Assembly (NCBI GenBank): GCA_045541115.1
Contig: JAZQIM010000011.1
Location: forward strand, 88,463 to 152,462
Origin: Aphodoplasma sp045541115
Lineage (GTDB): Bacteria; Bacillota; Clostridia; UBA1381; UMGS1253
Length of the DNA stretch: 64,000 nucleotides
Direction: 5' to 3'
A program made the position numbers and the translations under genes. The notes beneath the pieces were generated by a model that was given only the letters and a program-made list of their open reading frames with translations, made no database searches and had not been told where the DNA came from. This document shows, one piece after another, positions 42,250-52,461 of this stretch (positions are counted from its first letter, which is position 1; every line of letters begins with the position of its first letter).

Positions 42250-42408
42250 ATGGATAAGTACGAATGCACCGTTTGCGGTTATGTGTATGACCCTGAAATT
42301 GGCGACGCTGATGGCGGCATCGCTCCTGGAACTGCTTTTGAGGATATTCCGGATGATTGGGTATGTCCTGTATGCGGCGTTGGTAAAGACGCTTTTGAAA
42401 AGCAATAA
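42250..42408 (+). CDS. rd: Rubredoxin
   Basis: A 52-residue iron protein with the two iron-binding loops CTVCGYVYDPEIGD (Cys6, Cys9) and CPVCGVGKDAFEK (Cys39, Cys42) and FEDIPDDWVCP between. It carries single electrons, most likely to the flavodiiron protein encoded 97 bases downstream. ATG 42250 follows ggaggtg; the frame is open 15 codons upstream without a better site. Confidence 0.97.
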   Translation: MDKYECTVCGYVYDPEIGDADGGIAPGTAFEDIPDDWVCPVCGVGKDAFEKQ

Positions 42409-42505
42409 AACTAATTGGCAGATGAAATTACACATCTGCCAGCTTGCTTATTTTCGGCTTTTGCCATATATAAATATACTATCCCATGTTAGGAGGAATT
42501 ATATT

Positions 42506-43699
42506 ATGTCTTCTCTTAAAATTTGTGAAAACGTTTATTCTGTGGGTGTATTAAACCCTTCTCTTCGCGTTTTTGATATTATAATGGAAACAAAATACGG
42601 CACATCGTATAATGCGTATTTTGTAAAGGGCGAAGAGAAATGCGCGCTCATCGAAACTGTACACGAAACATATTTCGATGAATACATCGAAAACATATTA
42701 TCGCTGACAGACGTTTCAAAAATTGACTACCTTGTTTTAAACCATACGGAGCCTGACCATACGGGAAGTGTGGAAAAACTGTTAAAGCTTAATCCCAAAA
42801 TTGAAATCGTTGCAACAAACCCGGGCATTAAATATGTAAGCGCCATTTCAAACTCATCATTTAAGTCAAAAATTGTAAAGGACGGCGACAAAATAGACCT
42901 TGGCGGAAAAACGCTCGAATTTCATATCGCACCGTTTTTGCATTGGCCCGATTCCATGTTTACCTACATCCCTGAGCAAAAGGTGCTTTTCTCCTGCGAT
43001 ATGTTCGGGTGCCATTACTGCGAGCCGCGTATGTTCGACTCAAAAATTATGAATGCCGATGCATACGACTATTCGCTTAATTTCTATTACACTGCAATCT
43101 TTTCTCCTTTTAAACAGCACGTTTTAAACGGAATTGAAATAGCAAATAAGCTCGAAAAAGACTTTATCTGCACAAGCCACGGTCCAATTCTGACAAGTCA
43201 TTCTATTGACCGTGTCATTGGTCTGTACAAGCAGTGGGCAACGAGCGCTTCCTCCGAGAAAAAGCGCGTCGCAATATTATATGTTTCGGCATATGGTTAT
43301 ACAAGAATGCTTGCTAATAAGGCGTACGAGCTTGCATGCAGTCAGGGTTTTGACGCGCAGATTTGTGACATTATAAAATGTGATTCTTCAAAAGTCGTGT
43401 CACTTGCAAATGAGTGTGACATTTTAATGCTCGGCTCACCTACGATAAACCGTGACGCATTAAAACCTGTATGGGATACAATAAGCTCTATTGATGCCAT
43501 TGGATGTGCAAAAAAACCGGCATTTGTATTTGGTTCGTATGGCTGGAGCGGCGAAGCTGTCAAGGCTATATGCACGCGCCTTTCTGATATGAGATTCAAT
43601 GTCTATCCGGAAGGTTTTCGTGTAAATTTCAAGCCGTCCGATGACGATTTGGCTGAATTTGAGAAACGCATAAATGATTTTTTGTCATCATCAAAATAG
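42506..43699 (+). CDS. fprA: Flavodiiron protein (FprA-type rubredoxin:oxygen oxidoreductase)
   Basis: A 397-residue enzyme with an N-terminal metallo-beta-lactamase-like diiron domain (LNHTEPDHTGSVEKL ~80-94, HWPDSMFTY ~147, SCDMFGCHYC ~165, SHGPILT ~227) and a C-terminal flavodoxin domain (VAILYVSAYGYTRMLANK ~255). It reduces O2 to water, or NO to N2O, protecting anaerobes. ATG 42506 has an aggagg site. Co-location with rubredoxin supports the oxygen-scavenging role. Confidence 0.96.
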   Translation: MSSLKICENVYSVGVLNPSLRVFDIIMETKYGTSYNAYFVKGEEKCALIETVHETYFDEYIENILSLTDVSKIDYLVLNHTEPDHTGSVEKLLKLNPKIEIVATNPGIKYVSAISNSSFKSKIVKDGDKIDLGGKTLEFHIAPFLHWPDSMFTYIPEQKVLFSCDMFGCHYCEPRMFDSKIMNADAYDYSLNFYYTAIFSPFKQHVLNGIEIANKLEKDFICTSHGPILTSHSIDRVIGLYKQWATSASSEKKRVAILYVSAYGYTRMLANKAYELACSQGFDAQICDIIKCDSSKVVSLANECDILMLGSPTINRDALKPVWDTISSIDAIGCAKKPAFVFGSYGWSGEAVKAICTRLSDMRFNVYPEGFRVNFKPSDDDLAEFEKRINDFLSSSK

Positions 43700-43711
43700 A
43701 ATGTAATATGT

Positions 43712-43743
43712 AAAAACAGGGATGCATATGCACCCCTGTTTTT
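43712..43743 (+). terminator. Terminator of fprA
   Basis: aaacaggg-tgcata / tatgcacccctgttt-like stem with a tail of seven T. Confidence 0.85.
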
Positions 43744-43747
43744 TTAT

Positions 43748-44044
43748 TTATCTGCAACAATCATCTCTATTGCAGCGGCACCTTCTCGCTTTTAAACACA
43801 ACTTATAAATAAGAACTATCGCAATCAGTATGCCTATAACTACTGCAAAAACAATTATAGCGGCAAGCGCCCCAAGTATCGTTGCCGAAAAAACTGCGCC
43901 AAGTATAACTCCTAATGTAAGAGCTAAAATCGCTGCTAATATGCCAAGTACGATTGCCGTACATACACTTCTGTCGCATCTTGTTTCACGCACTTCACCG
44001 CAACCGTATTCGTATGCATCTACAGTATCATAATTATTTGTCAA
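43748..44044 (-). CDS. Small membrane protein with Cys-rich tail, unknown function
   Basis: A ~98-residue protein. The N-terminal soluble part (TNNYDTVDAYEYGCGEVRETRCDRSV) is followed by two long adjacent hydrophobic segments (~28-80) and a basic, Cys-rich tail (CLKARRCRCNRDDCCR). A TTG start at 44044, 7 bases after aaaggagg, is much better supported than an upstream start. Similar small hairpin membrane proteins are common in Clostridia; no function is assigned. Confidence 0.7.
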   Translation of the reverse strand: MTNNYDTVDAYEYGCGEVRETRCDRSVCTAIVLGILAAILALTLGVILGAVFSATILGALAAIIVFAVVIGILIAIVLIYKLCLKARRCRCNRDDCCR

Positions 44045-44148
44045 GCTAAAAACCTCCTTTCGCCCATACTTCAATATTATTATACGCGCTCTCTTTTGGT
44101 CAGGTTACACATTCTTCTTGTATTAGTAAAAAATGACTCTAAGCTTAT

Positions 44149-44174
44149 AAAAAAGCAGCCCTTATGGCTGCTTT
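44149..44174 (-). terminator. Terminator of rqcH
   Basis: aagcagcc / ggctgctt stem with a 5-base loop, followed on the minus strand by TTTTTTAT. It overlaps the rqcH stop codon. Confidence 0.8.
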
Positions 44175-45939
44175 ATGCTTTTAATTTTTCGCAAAGTTCT
44201 TCCGATGCTTCTACATATAATGTTTTATAATGCTCGTATATTACCATACCGGGTTTTGCGCCCGACGGCTTTTTTACATTTTTTATCTGCGTATAATCGA
44301 CCTCAACCTTTGGCGAGTTTTTCGCCGAGCTGTAAAACGCGGCAAGCGATGCCGCCTCAAGAATTGTTCTGTCCGGAATATTTTTATCAATGCCGAGCTT
44401 TATAATCGTATGTGAGCCGGCAAAATTCTTCGTATGAAACCATAAATCGTTGCTGTTTGCAAGACGAAGTGTAACGTAATCGTTTTGCACATTATTTTTG
44501 CCGACATATATGTCAAAGCCGTCGCTGCTTATAAAATGCATTGGCTTCGCGCTCTTATAGCCTTTCTTCTTGTCACGCGATTTTATATTTATATATCCTT
44601 GCTCTGCAAGCTCATGTTTGATAGATGAAAGCTCATCTTCATCAGATGCAAGAGAAATATTTTGCGCTACACTTTCAAGGTACACAAGCTCCTCATTGGC
44701 AATCTCAAGCTGCTTTTGTGCCTGCTCCTGCGCAACCTTTGCCTTATTATACTTTTTGTAGTATCGTTGAGCATTCTGTTGAGGCGTAAAGGAAATATCA
44801 AGCGGAATTGTTATATCTTCATTTTCAGGAGAATAGAAATTTTGCACCAAAACAAATTTATCTCCGTCTTTTATGCGATATAAATTCGCTGTAATCAAAT
44901 CGGCGTAAAGCTTATGTGTATCACGTTCGAGCGCACTTGCAAGAGTTTTATTTAATACTACAATCTTTTTTGCACAACGCTCAATATTGTTTGATATAAG
45001 CTTTGTAAGCGCCGCACTTTTTTGTTTCTTCCTCTCCTCAGTATCGCGCGTATAATAATACGCCTCCACAGCCTCGCTTATTGAAGATGCGCTTTGTAAG
45101 CGAGCCATCGATTCGTACTGCTTAATTTCAAACGCGCAAAAATCTCTTGGACTCTTACTTGATATATCATAAATTACACATGGACTGTATCTGTCATTTT
45201 TTATATCATCAAAAAACGTAAACACGCTATCGCAAAGCCTTTTTTTCATATCCTCGCAAAGCTCCGATACAACCGCATCAACGCTTCCAAAAGCACGGTA
45301 GCATATTTCGCGCGAAACGAGCGGGCTTATTCCTTCAAAGCTTTGTAAAATAAGCTTGTCTGCACGAATTTGTGTGTCTGCCGTATCAATAACACGCTTG
45401 ATGTCTTCACAGTTACACTCAAGCGGATTTATCTTATCCTGAGACGGCGGTATAATATATTTCATACCGGGCAATATCTGCCTTATACTGCTCACGCTTA
45501 TATCAATATGCTTTATGCTGTCGAGTATCTTTCCATCATTGTCTGTAAGGATAATGTTTGAGTGTTTGCCCATGATTTCTATAATCAGATGCTTTACCGT
45601 AAGGTCGCCAAGCTCCGTATATGATTCGATACAAAAGTCTATGCATCGCTCAAGTCCACTCTGTCGCACATCGATAAGCCTGCCTGATGAAAGGTGCTTT
45701 CTTAAAAGCATACAAAACATCGGCGCGTCCATCGGGTTTTTCTTTGAGCTTTGTGTAAAATGCGCGCGCGGATTTGATGAATTCGCCGACAAGACAAGCT
45801 TTCGCGCACCTTTGGGTGAACGGAAGGATATCGTAATTTCGTCGCGTTCAGGCTGATATATCTTATCTACTTTAGCGAAAAGCAGCTGTGTATAAAATTG
45901 TTTTGTAAGTGCGCGAACCGCTATGCCATCAAGCGCCAT
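44173..45939 (-). CDS. rqcH: RqcH (NFACT family) ribosome quality-control factor
   Basis: A 588-residue NFACT protein, the bacterial Rqc2 homologue that adds alanine tails to nascent chains on split 50S subunits. NFACT-N starts MALDGIAVRALTKQF and contains the Asp-Arg type motif region ERDEITISFRSPKGARKLVLSANSSNPRAHFT; a helix-hairpin-helix middle (FEGISPLVSREICYRAFG) and coiled coil (~380-425, AQKQLEIANEELVYLESV) precede NFACT-R (YVGKNNVQNDYVTLRLANSNDLWFHTKNFAGSHTII). The family was formerly called fibronectin-binding protein. Monocistronic. Confidence 0.95.
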   Translation of the reverse strand: MALDGIAVRALTKQFYTQLLFAKVDKIYQPERDEITISFRSPKGARKLVLSANSSNPRAHFTQSSKKNPMDAPMFCMLLRKHLSSGRLIDVRQSGLERCIDFCIESYTELGDLTVKHLIIEIMGKHSNIILTDNDGKILDSIKHIDISVSSIRQILPGMKYIIPPSQDKINPLECNCEDIKRVIDTADTQIRADKLILQSFEGISPLVSREICYRAFGSVDAVVSELCEDMKKRLCDSVFTFFDDIKNDRYSPCVIYDISSKSPRDFCAFEIKQYESMARLQSASSISEAVEAYYYTRDTEERKKQKSAALTKLISNNIERCAKKIVVLNKTLASALERDTHKLYADLITANLYRIKDGDKFVLVQNFYSPENEDITIPLDISFTPQQNAQRYYKKYNKAKVAQEQAQKQLEIANEELVYLESVAQNISLASDEDELSSIKHELAEQGYINIKSRDKKKGYKSAKPMHFISSDGFDIYVGKNNVQNDYVTLRLANSNDLWFHTKNFAGSHTIIKLGIDKNIPDRTILEAASLAAFYSSAKNSPKVEVDYTQIKNVKKPSGAKPGMVIYEHYKTLYVEASEELCEKLKA

Positions 45940-45975
45940 TTCGCTGCCTCCGTTTCATTTTTTCTTTAAATACAA

Positions 45976-46482
45976 TTATTTGTGCTCTAAATCTATTACT
46001 TCTCCAACTATTTTAAGGTTCTCGCTCTCGGCAATTTCTCTCGTATAGATATATATCGCGTCCTTGCATCTGCAAAGCACAAGCTTTTTTGTTTTCGTGT
46101 CGCAGCGTGCAATTACGCTTACTGCTTGCCCGTACTGAGAAACGTCTACGACAAAAACTTCTGCATCAATTTTATTTTCGAAAATACTGTTATAATCAAT
46201 TGCTTTTTTCACTTTAAATGTCACGTTTTCTTCGGACGAATATGAATATAGCGCCTCTTCTGCATTCTCTTCAAACATGCGGCTCGATTGGCCTATCATA
46301 TACGAAAATTTTACACCGAAATACTTGGCTAATTTGATTATATTCTCCGTAGTAGGAATATTTATACCACGTTCATAATTCGATATGGCATTCTTACCGA
46401 CACCTATAACCGCACCTATCTCCGCCTGCGTTTTTCTATGGATTGTCCTTAAAAACTTAAGTCTTGTAGCAAAGTTTTCCAT
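45976..46482 (-). CDS. XRE-family transcriptional regulator
   Basis: A 168-residue protein with an N-terminal Cro/CI helix-turn-helix (RLKFLRTIHRKTQAEIGAVIGVGKNAISNYERGINIPTTENIIKLAKYFGV). The C-terminal ~80 residues look like the substrate-recognition half of an S24/LexA-type domain (EVFVVDVSQYGQAVSVIARCDTKTKKLVLC) but without a clear Ser-Lys dyad. Target genes are not evident. It is divergent from secA, 193 bases apart. Confidence 0.85.
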   Translation of the reverse strand: MENFATRLKFLRTIHRKTQAEIGAVIGVGKNAISNYERGINIPTTENIIKLAKYFGVKFSYMIGQSSRMFEENAEEALYSYSSEENVTFKVKKAIDYNSIFENKIDAEVFVVDVSQYGQAVSVIARCDTKTKKLVLCRCKDAIYIYTREIAESENLKIVGEVIDLEHK

Positions 46483-46675
46483 ATGTTTTCTCCTTGTGTT
46501 AACATTGCTTTTGTATGCTTTAATATTAACATTTTCTGCTCATTACGTCAACCGCCTGTTTTAAATCAACTGCTATAATTTACATATTTTTTACAAATTT
46601 ATATAGTAAAATTTTTATATTAGTGTTATAATAGATATATGTATTTATAAAAATAAGGTTTCAGAAGGTGAAATA

Positions 46676-49411
46676 ATGGGTATATTTGAAAAAATATTCG
46701 GAACATACTCCGACAGAGAAATAAAACGCATTATTCCGATTGCAAAAAAAGTAATGTCATATGATGAAGAGTACGCCGCTCTTAGCGATGCACAGCTTCG
46801 CGCAAAAACCGACGAATTCAAAGCACGTCTTAATAAGGGCGAAACGCTTGACGATATACTTGCAGAGGCATTCGCAGCTGTGCGCGAGGCATCGTGGCGC
46901 GTGCTTGGCATGAAGCATTTTTACGTTCAGATACTCGGCGGAATTATCCTTCATCAGGGAAGAATTGCCGAAATGAAAACAGGTGAAGGTAAAACGCTCG
47001 TATCGACACTTCCCGCTTATCTTAATGCTCTTACAGGAAACGGTGTACATATTGTCACCGTAAATGATTATCTTGCAAAGCGTGACAGCGAATGGATGGG
47101 TAAGGTTTTTAAATTTATGGGACTTAGCGTAGGTCTTATTATCCACGATTTAGAACCCGAGCAAAGACGAAGAGCGTATAATGCAGATATCACCTATGCT
47201 ACAAATAACGAACTCGGCTTTGACTATCTTCGTGACAATATGGTCATATACAAAGAAGATTTGGTGCAACGAAAGCAAAACTATGCCATCATCGACGAGG
47301 TCGACTCAATTTTAATTGACGAAGCAAGAACACCTCTTATAATTTCGGGAATGAGCGGAAAATCAACACAGCTCTACACCCTTGCAAATACTTTTGCCTC
47401 AAAGCTTAGCGTAAAATACGTAAAACAGTCCGATGATAAAGAACTCGATGATAATGTCCACGCTGATTACATTGTAGACGAAAAAGCAAAAACTGCTTCA
47501 CTTACTCCGAAAGGCATTAAAAAAGCAGAGGAATTTTTCAATGTCGAAAATCTTTCTGACCCCGATAATATGCTCATTAACCACCATATAAATCAGGCAA
47601 TTAAAGCTCACGGCGTTATGAAACGTGACCGTGAGTACGTTGTAAAAGACGGTCAGGTAATTATAGTCGACGAATTTACGGGACGTATGATGTTCGGCAG
47701 ACGATACTCCGACGGACTTCATCAGGCGATAGAAGCAAAAGAGCGCGTAACAGTTGAGCATGAAAGTAAAACACTTGCGACAATTACTTTCCAGAATTTC
47801 TTTAGACTATATACAAAGCTCTCTGGTATGACCGGTACAGCACAAACTGAAGAACAGGAATTTCAGCAGATTTATAAACTCGACGTCGTTGTCGTGCCGA
47901 CAAATAAAGAAATGGTTCGCCGCGACCTTGACGATGCTGTATATAAAAATGAAGCAGCTAAATACCGCGCTGTTGTTGAGCAGGTAGAAGAGTGTCACAA
48001 AAAAGGTCAGCCTGTACTCGTCGGCACAGTTTCAATCGAAAAATCTGAAATAATAAGTGCGCTTCTTAAGAAAAAAGGCATTAAACATGAGGTATTAAAC
48101 GCAAAATTCCATGATAAAGAAGCGCAAATAATCGCACAGGCAGGTAAAAAAGGCGCCGTTACAATTGCAACTAATATGGCGGGACGTGGAACCGATATTA
48201 TGCTCGGCGGTAACGCTGAACATATGGCGCTAAGTGAAATGCGCAGACTTGGATTTAGCGAAGAATTGATTACCGAGTCTACAAGTTACTCCGATACAAA
48301 TGACGAGGAAATTTTAAATGCGAGAAAAACATTTGCCGAACTTTTGGCAAAATATAAACAGCAAATACGCCCCGAAGCCGAGGAAGTTGCAAAAGCAGGC
48401 GGTCTGTTCGTAATCGGCACAGAACGCCACGAATCAAGACGCGTCGACAATCAGCTGCGCGGTCGTTCGGGCAGACAAGGCGATATGGGTGCATCAAAGT
48501 TTTTCTTATCGCTTGATGACGATCTGATGAGACTTTTCGGTTCGGAAAGAATAAGCATGATGATTGACCGCATGGGCCTTGATGAAGACCAGCCGATTGA
48601 AGCAAAGCTCCTTTCAGGCGCAATTGAAAATGCACAAAAGAAAGTCGAAGGCAGAAACTTCGATATAAGAAAGCACGTACTGCAGTTTGACGAGGTTATG
48701 AATGAGCAGCGCAAGATGATATATTCACAGCGTAAAATGGTTCTCGATGGCGAGGATTTGCATCCGTCAATTCTTCGTATGATTGACGAAATGATAGAAT
48801 TTGCACTCGACAATTACGCCGGCTCACAAACCCCTGACGACTGGGATCTTGATGGCTTAAGTGCATTTGCTTCATCAGTTTTTCTTGCGCCTGAAAACTC
48901 CTTTAAATTTTCGTTTGATGAGCTAAACGACATATCGCGCGAAGATATAAGAGAAAAGCTTCATAAGCTCGCAGATGAGAGAATAGAGCATCAAAAAGAA
49001 GTCTTCGGTGATAATTTTGCCGAGCTTGAGCGCGTTATATTACTCCGCGTCGTAGATACTAAATGGATGGACCATATCGACGATATGGATCAGCTTAAAA
49101 ACGGTATCGGACTCAATGCATACGCTCAGCGTGACCCCGTTGTAGAATACAGACTCGTGGGCTCTGACATGTATGACGAGATGCTTGCAAATATTTCACA
49201 TGATACGGTAAAATATATACTTGCTGCACAGAGCGCGACAAATTCTCTCGAAAGACAGCAAGTCGCAAACCCAACAAGCGCAAACCATGGCGGCGATGAT
49301 TCGATCAAAAAGCAGCCTGTCGTAAAAAAAGATAAGGTAGGACGAAACGACCCATGTCCTTGCGGCAGCGGCAAAAAATATAAAAAATGCTGCGGCGCAA
49401 ACGAAGAATAA
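46676..49411 (+). CDS. secA: Preprotein translocase ATPase SecA
   Basis: A 911-residue motor of the Sec export pathway. Walker A EMKTGEGKTLVSTLPAYL (~100), DEAD-box-like IIDEVDSILIDEARTPLIISG (~205), the helicase motifs TNMAGRGTDIMLGG (~500) and QLRGRSGRQGDMG (~590), and the C-terminal zinc-binding SEC-C motif CPCGSGKKYKKCCG are all present. Normal length. ATG 46676 follows agaaggtg. Confidence 0.98.
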   Translation: MGIFEKIFGTYSDREIKRIIPIAKKVMSYDEEYAALSDAQLRAKTDEFKARLNKGETLDDILAEAFAAVREASWRVLGMKHFYVQILGGIILHQGRIAEMKTGEGKTLVSTLPAYLNALTGNGVHIVTVNDYLAKRDSEWMGKVFKFMGLSVGLIIHDLEPEQRRRAYNADITYATNNELGFDYLRDNMVIYKEDLVQRKQNYAIIDEVDSILIDEARTPLIISGMSGKSTQLYTLANTFASKLSVKYVKQSDDKELDDNVHADYIVDEKAKTASLTPKGIKKAEEFFNVENLSDPDNMLINHHINQAIKAHGVMKRDREYVVKDGQVIIVDEFTGRMMFGRRYSDGLHQAIEAKERVTVEHESKTLATITFQNFFRLYTKLSGMTGTAQTEEQEFQQIYKLDVVVVPTNKEMVRRDLDDAVYKNEAAKYRAVVEQVEECHKKGQPVLVGTVSIEKSEIISALLKKKGIKHEVLNAKFHDKEAQIIAQAGKKGAVTIATNMAGRGTDIMLGGNAEHMALSEMRRLGFSEELITESTSYSDTNDEEILNARKTFAELLAKYKQQIRPEAEEVAKAGGLFVIGTERHESRRVDNQLRGRSGRQGDMGASKFFLSLDDDLMRLFGSERISMMIDRMGLDEDQPIEAKLLSGAIENAQKKVEGRNFDIRKHVLQFDEVMNEQRKMIYSQRKMVLDGEDLHPSILRMIDEMIEFALDNYAGSQTPDDWDLDGLSAFASSVFLAPENSFKFSFDELNDISREDIREKLHKLADERIEHQKEVFGDNFAELERVILLRVVDTKWMDHIDDMDQLKNGIGLNAYAQRDPVVEYRLVGSDMYDEMLANISHDTVKYILAAQSATNSLERQQVANPTSANHGGDDSIKKQPVVKKDKVGRNDPCPCGSGKKYKKCCGANEE

Positions 49412-49420
49412 AAATAATAA

Positions 49421-49449
49421 AAGCGAAGCAATTTTTGCTTCGCTTTTTT
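49421..49449. terminator. Bidirectional terminator between secA and murC
   Basis: aagcgaagcaa / ttgcttcgctt with a 3-base loop and T run; the opposite strand is also T-rich. Confidence 0.88.
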
Positions 49450-49450
49450 C

Positions 49451-50830
49451 TTACTTATTTTCTAAAATATCTCCGAGCTTATAAATATTTCCCGCACCCA
49501 TCGTAATTATGATATCGCCGCCTACAAGCTTCTTTGAAAGAAAGTTTGCCGCATCATCAAACGAAGCAGCATAACAAGCTTTTTTACCGCGCTTTACCAG
49601 TCTCTCTACCAAATCACGTGAATGTATAAGACCGGTATCTTTTTCGCGCGCCGCATATATGTCAACAACAACGATTTCATCTGCATAGTCAAACGCCTTT
49701 TCAAATTCATCTATAAGCGTTTTCGTGCGCGTATAAGTATGTGGCTGAAATGCAACATAGAGCTTGTTTTTGCATACATTCTTCGCAGTCTTTAATGTGC
49801 ACTTAATCTCAGTCGGGTGATGTGCATAGTCATCAATTATTTGCGCCCCATTACATGTGCCCTTCTTTTCAAATCGTCTGTGCACGAGCTTAAACTCCTC
49901 AAGTCCCCTCGCTACCATCTCGCCGTCAAGCCCAAGAGCATACCCGGCAGCAAAGCACGCCAAAGCGTTTTGTACATTATGCTCGCCTGCCGCCTGCAGA
50001 CACACATGTATAATTTTGCCATCATATTCTATGTCAAATTCGCCGCAGCCCTCATTGTAGCATAGATTTTGCGGACAAAAAATATTATCCTCGCTAAATC
50101 CGTATGTTAATATTTGGGCACGTGCTTCTTTTGCACAGTCAACGGCGTCTTTATCGTCGCCACACACGATTACATACCCGTCATCTTCTGGAATTGCCGC
50201 AAATTCCCTGAAAGCCTTTTTTATATTATCAAAATTTTTAAAGAAATCAAGATGGTCCTCATCAACATTTGTTATAATCGCAATCCTCGGGAAAAACTCT
50301 AAAAACGAACAGTGATATTCACACGCCTCCGTAAGAAAAACATCCGATTTTCCTATGCGCATATTGCCGCCTATTGCATCGAGCTCTCCGCCGAGCATTA
50401 TCGTCGGATCAGCATCGCAGGATAGCAAAACATGTGTCATCATCGATGTTGTTGTTGTCTTTCCGTGAGTGCCTGAAACGCATATACTTCTACTATAATC
50501 GCGCATCAATGCCCCTAAAAACACAGAGCGCTCTACTGCGCAAATAGAATTTTTACGTGCATACTCCAGCTCGACATTTTCATCGTTTACAGCCGCCGTA
50601 TATACAACAAGCTCAGCGCCCAATACATTCGATGCGCAATGTCCTTTATATATTTTTATTCCCTCTTGCCCGAGCTTTCTTGTTATGTGCGATTCATTTA
50701 TATCTGATCCGCTTACTTTGTAACCACGGTCATTTGCTATGCTTGCAATCGCACTCATGCTTATACCGCCTATGCCTATAAAATGGATATGTCCACCTTT
50801 TTCTATATCAGATATATAAAAATTATTCAT
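49451..50830 (-). CDS. murC: UDP-N-acetylmuramate--L-alanine ligase
   Basis: A ~459-residue Mur ligase adding the first amino acid of the stem peptide. N-terminal UDP-binding HFIGIGGISMSAIA, ATP loop VSGTHGKTTTTSMMTHVL (~105), central NVDEDHLDFF (~178) and C-terminal IDDYAHHPTEIKCTL (~320) are diagnostic of MurC. ATG 50830 with ggagtgag about 10 bases upstream is preferred; GTG 50842 lies within that site. Confidence 0.97.
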   Translation of the reverse strand: MNNFYISDIEKGGHIHFIGIGGISMSAIASIANDRGYKVSGSDINESHITRKLGQEGIKIYKGHCASNVLGAELVVYTAAVNDENVELEYARKNSICAVERSVFLGALMRDYSRSICVSGTHGKTTTTSMMTHVLLSCDADPTIMLGGELDAIGGNMRIGKSDVFLTEACEYHCSFLEFFPRIAIITNVDEDHLDFFKNFDNIKKAFREFAAIPEDDGYVIVCGDDKDAVDCAKEARAQILTYGFSEDNIFCPQNLCYNEGCGEFDIEYDGKIIHVCLQAAGEHNVQNALACFAAGYALGLDGEMVARGLEEFKLVHRRFEKKGTCNGAQIIDDYAHHPTEIKCTLKTAKNVCKNKLYVAFQPHTYTRTKTLIDEFEKAFDYADEIVVVDIYAAREKDTGLIHSRDLVERLVKRGKKACYAASFDDAANFLSKKLVGGDIIITMGAGNIYKLGDILENK

Positions 50831-51316
50831 TTGATTTCTCACTCCAAATTGTCATTTTTATTTAAATTTGATTTGTATAAGAACATTATATACTAAATAA
50901 TAAATAAATAAAACATTTTTTTGCAATTTTTATTAAATAAGGAAGATTTTTATTTTTTAATAAATTTTTTAACATTATTTTGTACTATAGACATTTTTTC
51001 CCTCTTTTGTAAATATTTATGTTTTTGCTAAAAATACAGCCTAAATTTCTATATATAAAACATATTAAAAGCTCGGTTTATGTCATTTTTACTATATTTT
51101 TATAGATTATTGTGTAAAATTGCACAATATCAGAGCTGAAAATTTCTTCCAATAGGTCATTTTCGCAAAAAAACATTAAAAAACTCTTGACTATCACTTT
51201 TCTTTATGTGAAAATTATCGTAAAGAGGACTTTCATTATATGGCTGTGTTATGCTTTATTGAGACTTGATCGGCGACCTCTTGTTATCGGCACACAAGAA
51301 AGGTGGTGAGTATATC
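50831..51316. other. AT-rich non-coding gap between murC and spoVG
   Basis: About 485 bases between divergent genes, with very high A+T and no long open frame or strong hairpin. A TTGACT at 51187-51192 could be a -35 element but its -10 (gaaaat) is poor. SpoVG genes are often read by sigma-H; I could not place a convincing sigma-H site. A small RNA in this gap can be neither shown nor excluded. Confidence 0.4.
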
Positions 51317-51607
51317 GTGGAAATTACAGATATCAGAGTAAGAAAAATCAATGCGGAAGGAAAAATGAAAGCAGTCGTTTCCGTCACCTTTGATAATGCT
51401 ATAGTTGTTCATGATATTAAAATCATTGATGGTCAGGAAAAACTATTTATAGCAATGCCCAGCAGGAAAACTCCTGAAGGCGAATTTAAAGATATTGCAC
51501 ATCCCATCAACGCTCATATGCGCGAGTATCTCGAAAAGGCTATATTGGATAAATATGAGTCAGCACTCGCTGAAGAGGATAAAGCAGAATTAGCAGCCGA
51601 GGAATAA
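51317..51607 (+). CDS. spoVG: SpoVG regulatory RNA/DNA-binding protein
   Basis: A 96-residue SpoVG: MEITDIRVRKINAEGKMKAVVSVTF, then FIAMPSRKTPEGEFKDIAHPINAHMREYLEKAILDKYE. It regulates sporulation septation, capsule and virulence genes in Firmicutes, probably through RNA/DNA binding. The GTG at 51317 is chosen because the protein family starts at VEITD and aaggtggtg lies just upstream; the open frame continues 17 codons further without homology. Confidence 0.95.
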   Translation: MEITDIRVRKINAEGKMKAVVSVTFDNAIVVHDIKIIDGQEKLFIAMPSRKTPEGEFKDIAHPINAHMREYLEKAILDKYESALAEEDKAELAAEE

Positions 51608-51713
51608 GACGTAACTTTTTTATATATACTTTTAAATTGAATTTTAAACAAGAAACGCCACACGGCCTGACGTATTTGCGACAGGCTATAACACAGTAGA
51701 CAGTTTAGTTAAA

Positions 51714-51750
51714 AAACAGGGTTTTGCATAATGCAAAACCCTGTTTAATT
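51714..51750. terminator. Bidirectional terminator after spoVG
   Basis: Perfect 16-base inverted repeat aaacagggttttgcat / atgcaaaaccctgttt around a single base, with flanking A and T tracts on both sides. Confidence 0.9.
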
Positions 51751-51758
51751 TTTATGTA

Positions 51759-52310
51759 CTAATTCGATTTTTTTATTACACCGGTATTCTTTAAAAACTT
51801 TGCCTTCTCAAGCGCAATGAGCAATACAACCGAGATAATGCAATCAACGCCATGGTGGAAGACCGTAATGCCAAATACTGTTTCAAGAAGGTATGTAAGC
51901 GATGTACTGTTTGCAAAACCGAGCATTGGTCCAAACAAATATACCACAACGGCTTCTCCAAGACCATGAAGTATAGCGCATATCACAAACACTAAATATG
52001 TGTTAACTTTCTTCTTTAGCATATATGCTCCCACTAAAGCAAATATGATATGGCTTGCAGCGCGGATTGCCACAATAGGTCCTAAAGAAATAAAAAATCC
52101 AAGCGTCGAACCTATTACAGTACATAGCGCTACCCACGGACTAAAGAACATTGCCAGAATTGTCGGCACATGCGCTGCAAATGTCACGCTAAATGGCTGC
52201 GGAAACGGAAGTTTGAACGGAAACAGCGGTATAATAAGCGAAAATGCTGTAAGTATACCTGCTATTACTATGTTTTTTATGTTCTCATTTTTGTTAAGTG
52301 AGCTTGCCAT
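51759..52310 (-). CDS. ECF-transporter S component, possibly niacin (NiaX-like)
   Basis: A 183-residue membrane protein with about six helices. The segment LIIPLFPFKLPFPQPFSVTFAAHVPTILAMFFSPWVALCTVIGSTLGFFI...AIRAASHIIFALVGAYMLKK resembles NiaX-type S components that bind niacin and work with a shared energising module. No EcfA/EcfT gene is in the window, as is normal for group II transporters. No riboswitch is visible upstream. Substrate is tentative. Confidence 0.7.
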   Translation of the reverse strand: MASSLNKNENIKNIVIAGILTAFSLIIPLFPFKLPFPQPFSVTFAAHVPTILAMFFSPWVALCTVIGSTLGFFISLGPIVAIRAASHIIFALVGAYMLKKKVNTYLVFVICAILHGLGEAVVVYLFGPMLGFANSTSLTYLLETVFGITVFHHGVDCIISVVLLIALEKAKFLKNTGVIKKSN

Positions 52311-52461
52311 CTTATATCCCCCTTAAAAATATCCATTTTTTTGTTATTCATTATACACCACATCACCAAAAAACGCAAGGATATTTACACAATAAAAGAA
52401 ATTTTGTCACATTATACATTTTTATGCCAAATAAAAAATTTAATTTATTTTAATTTTTTTG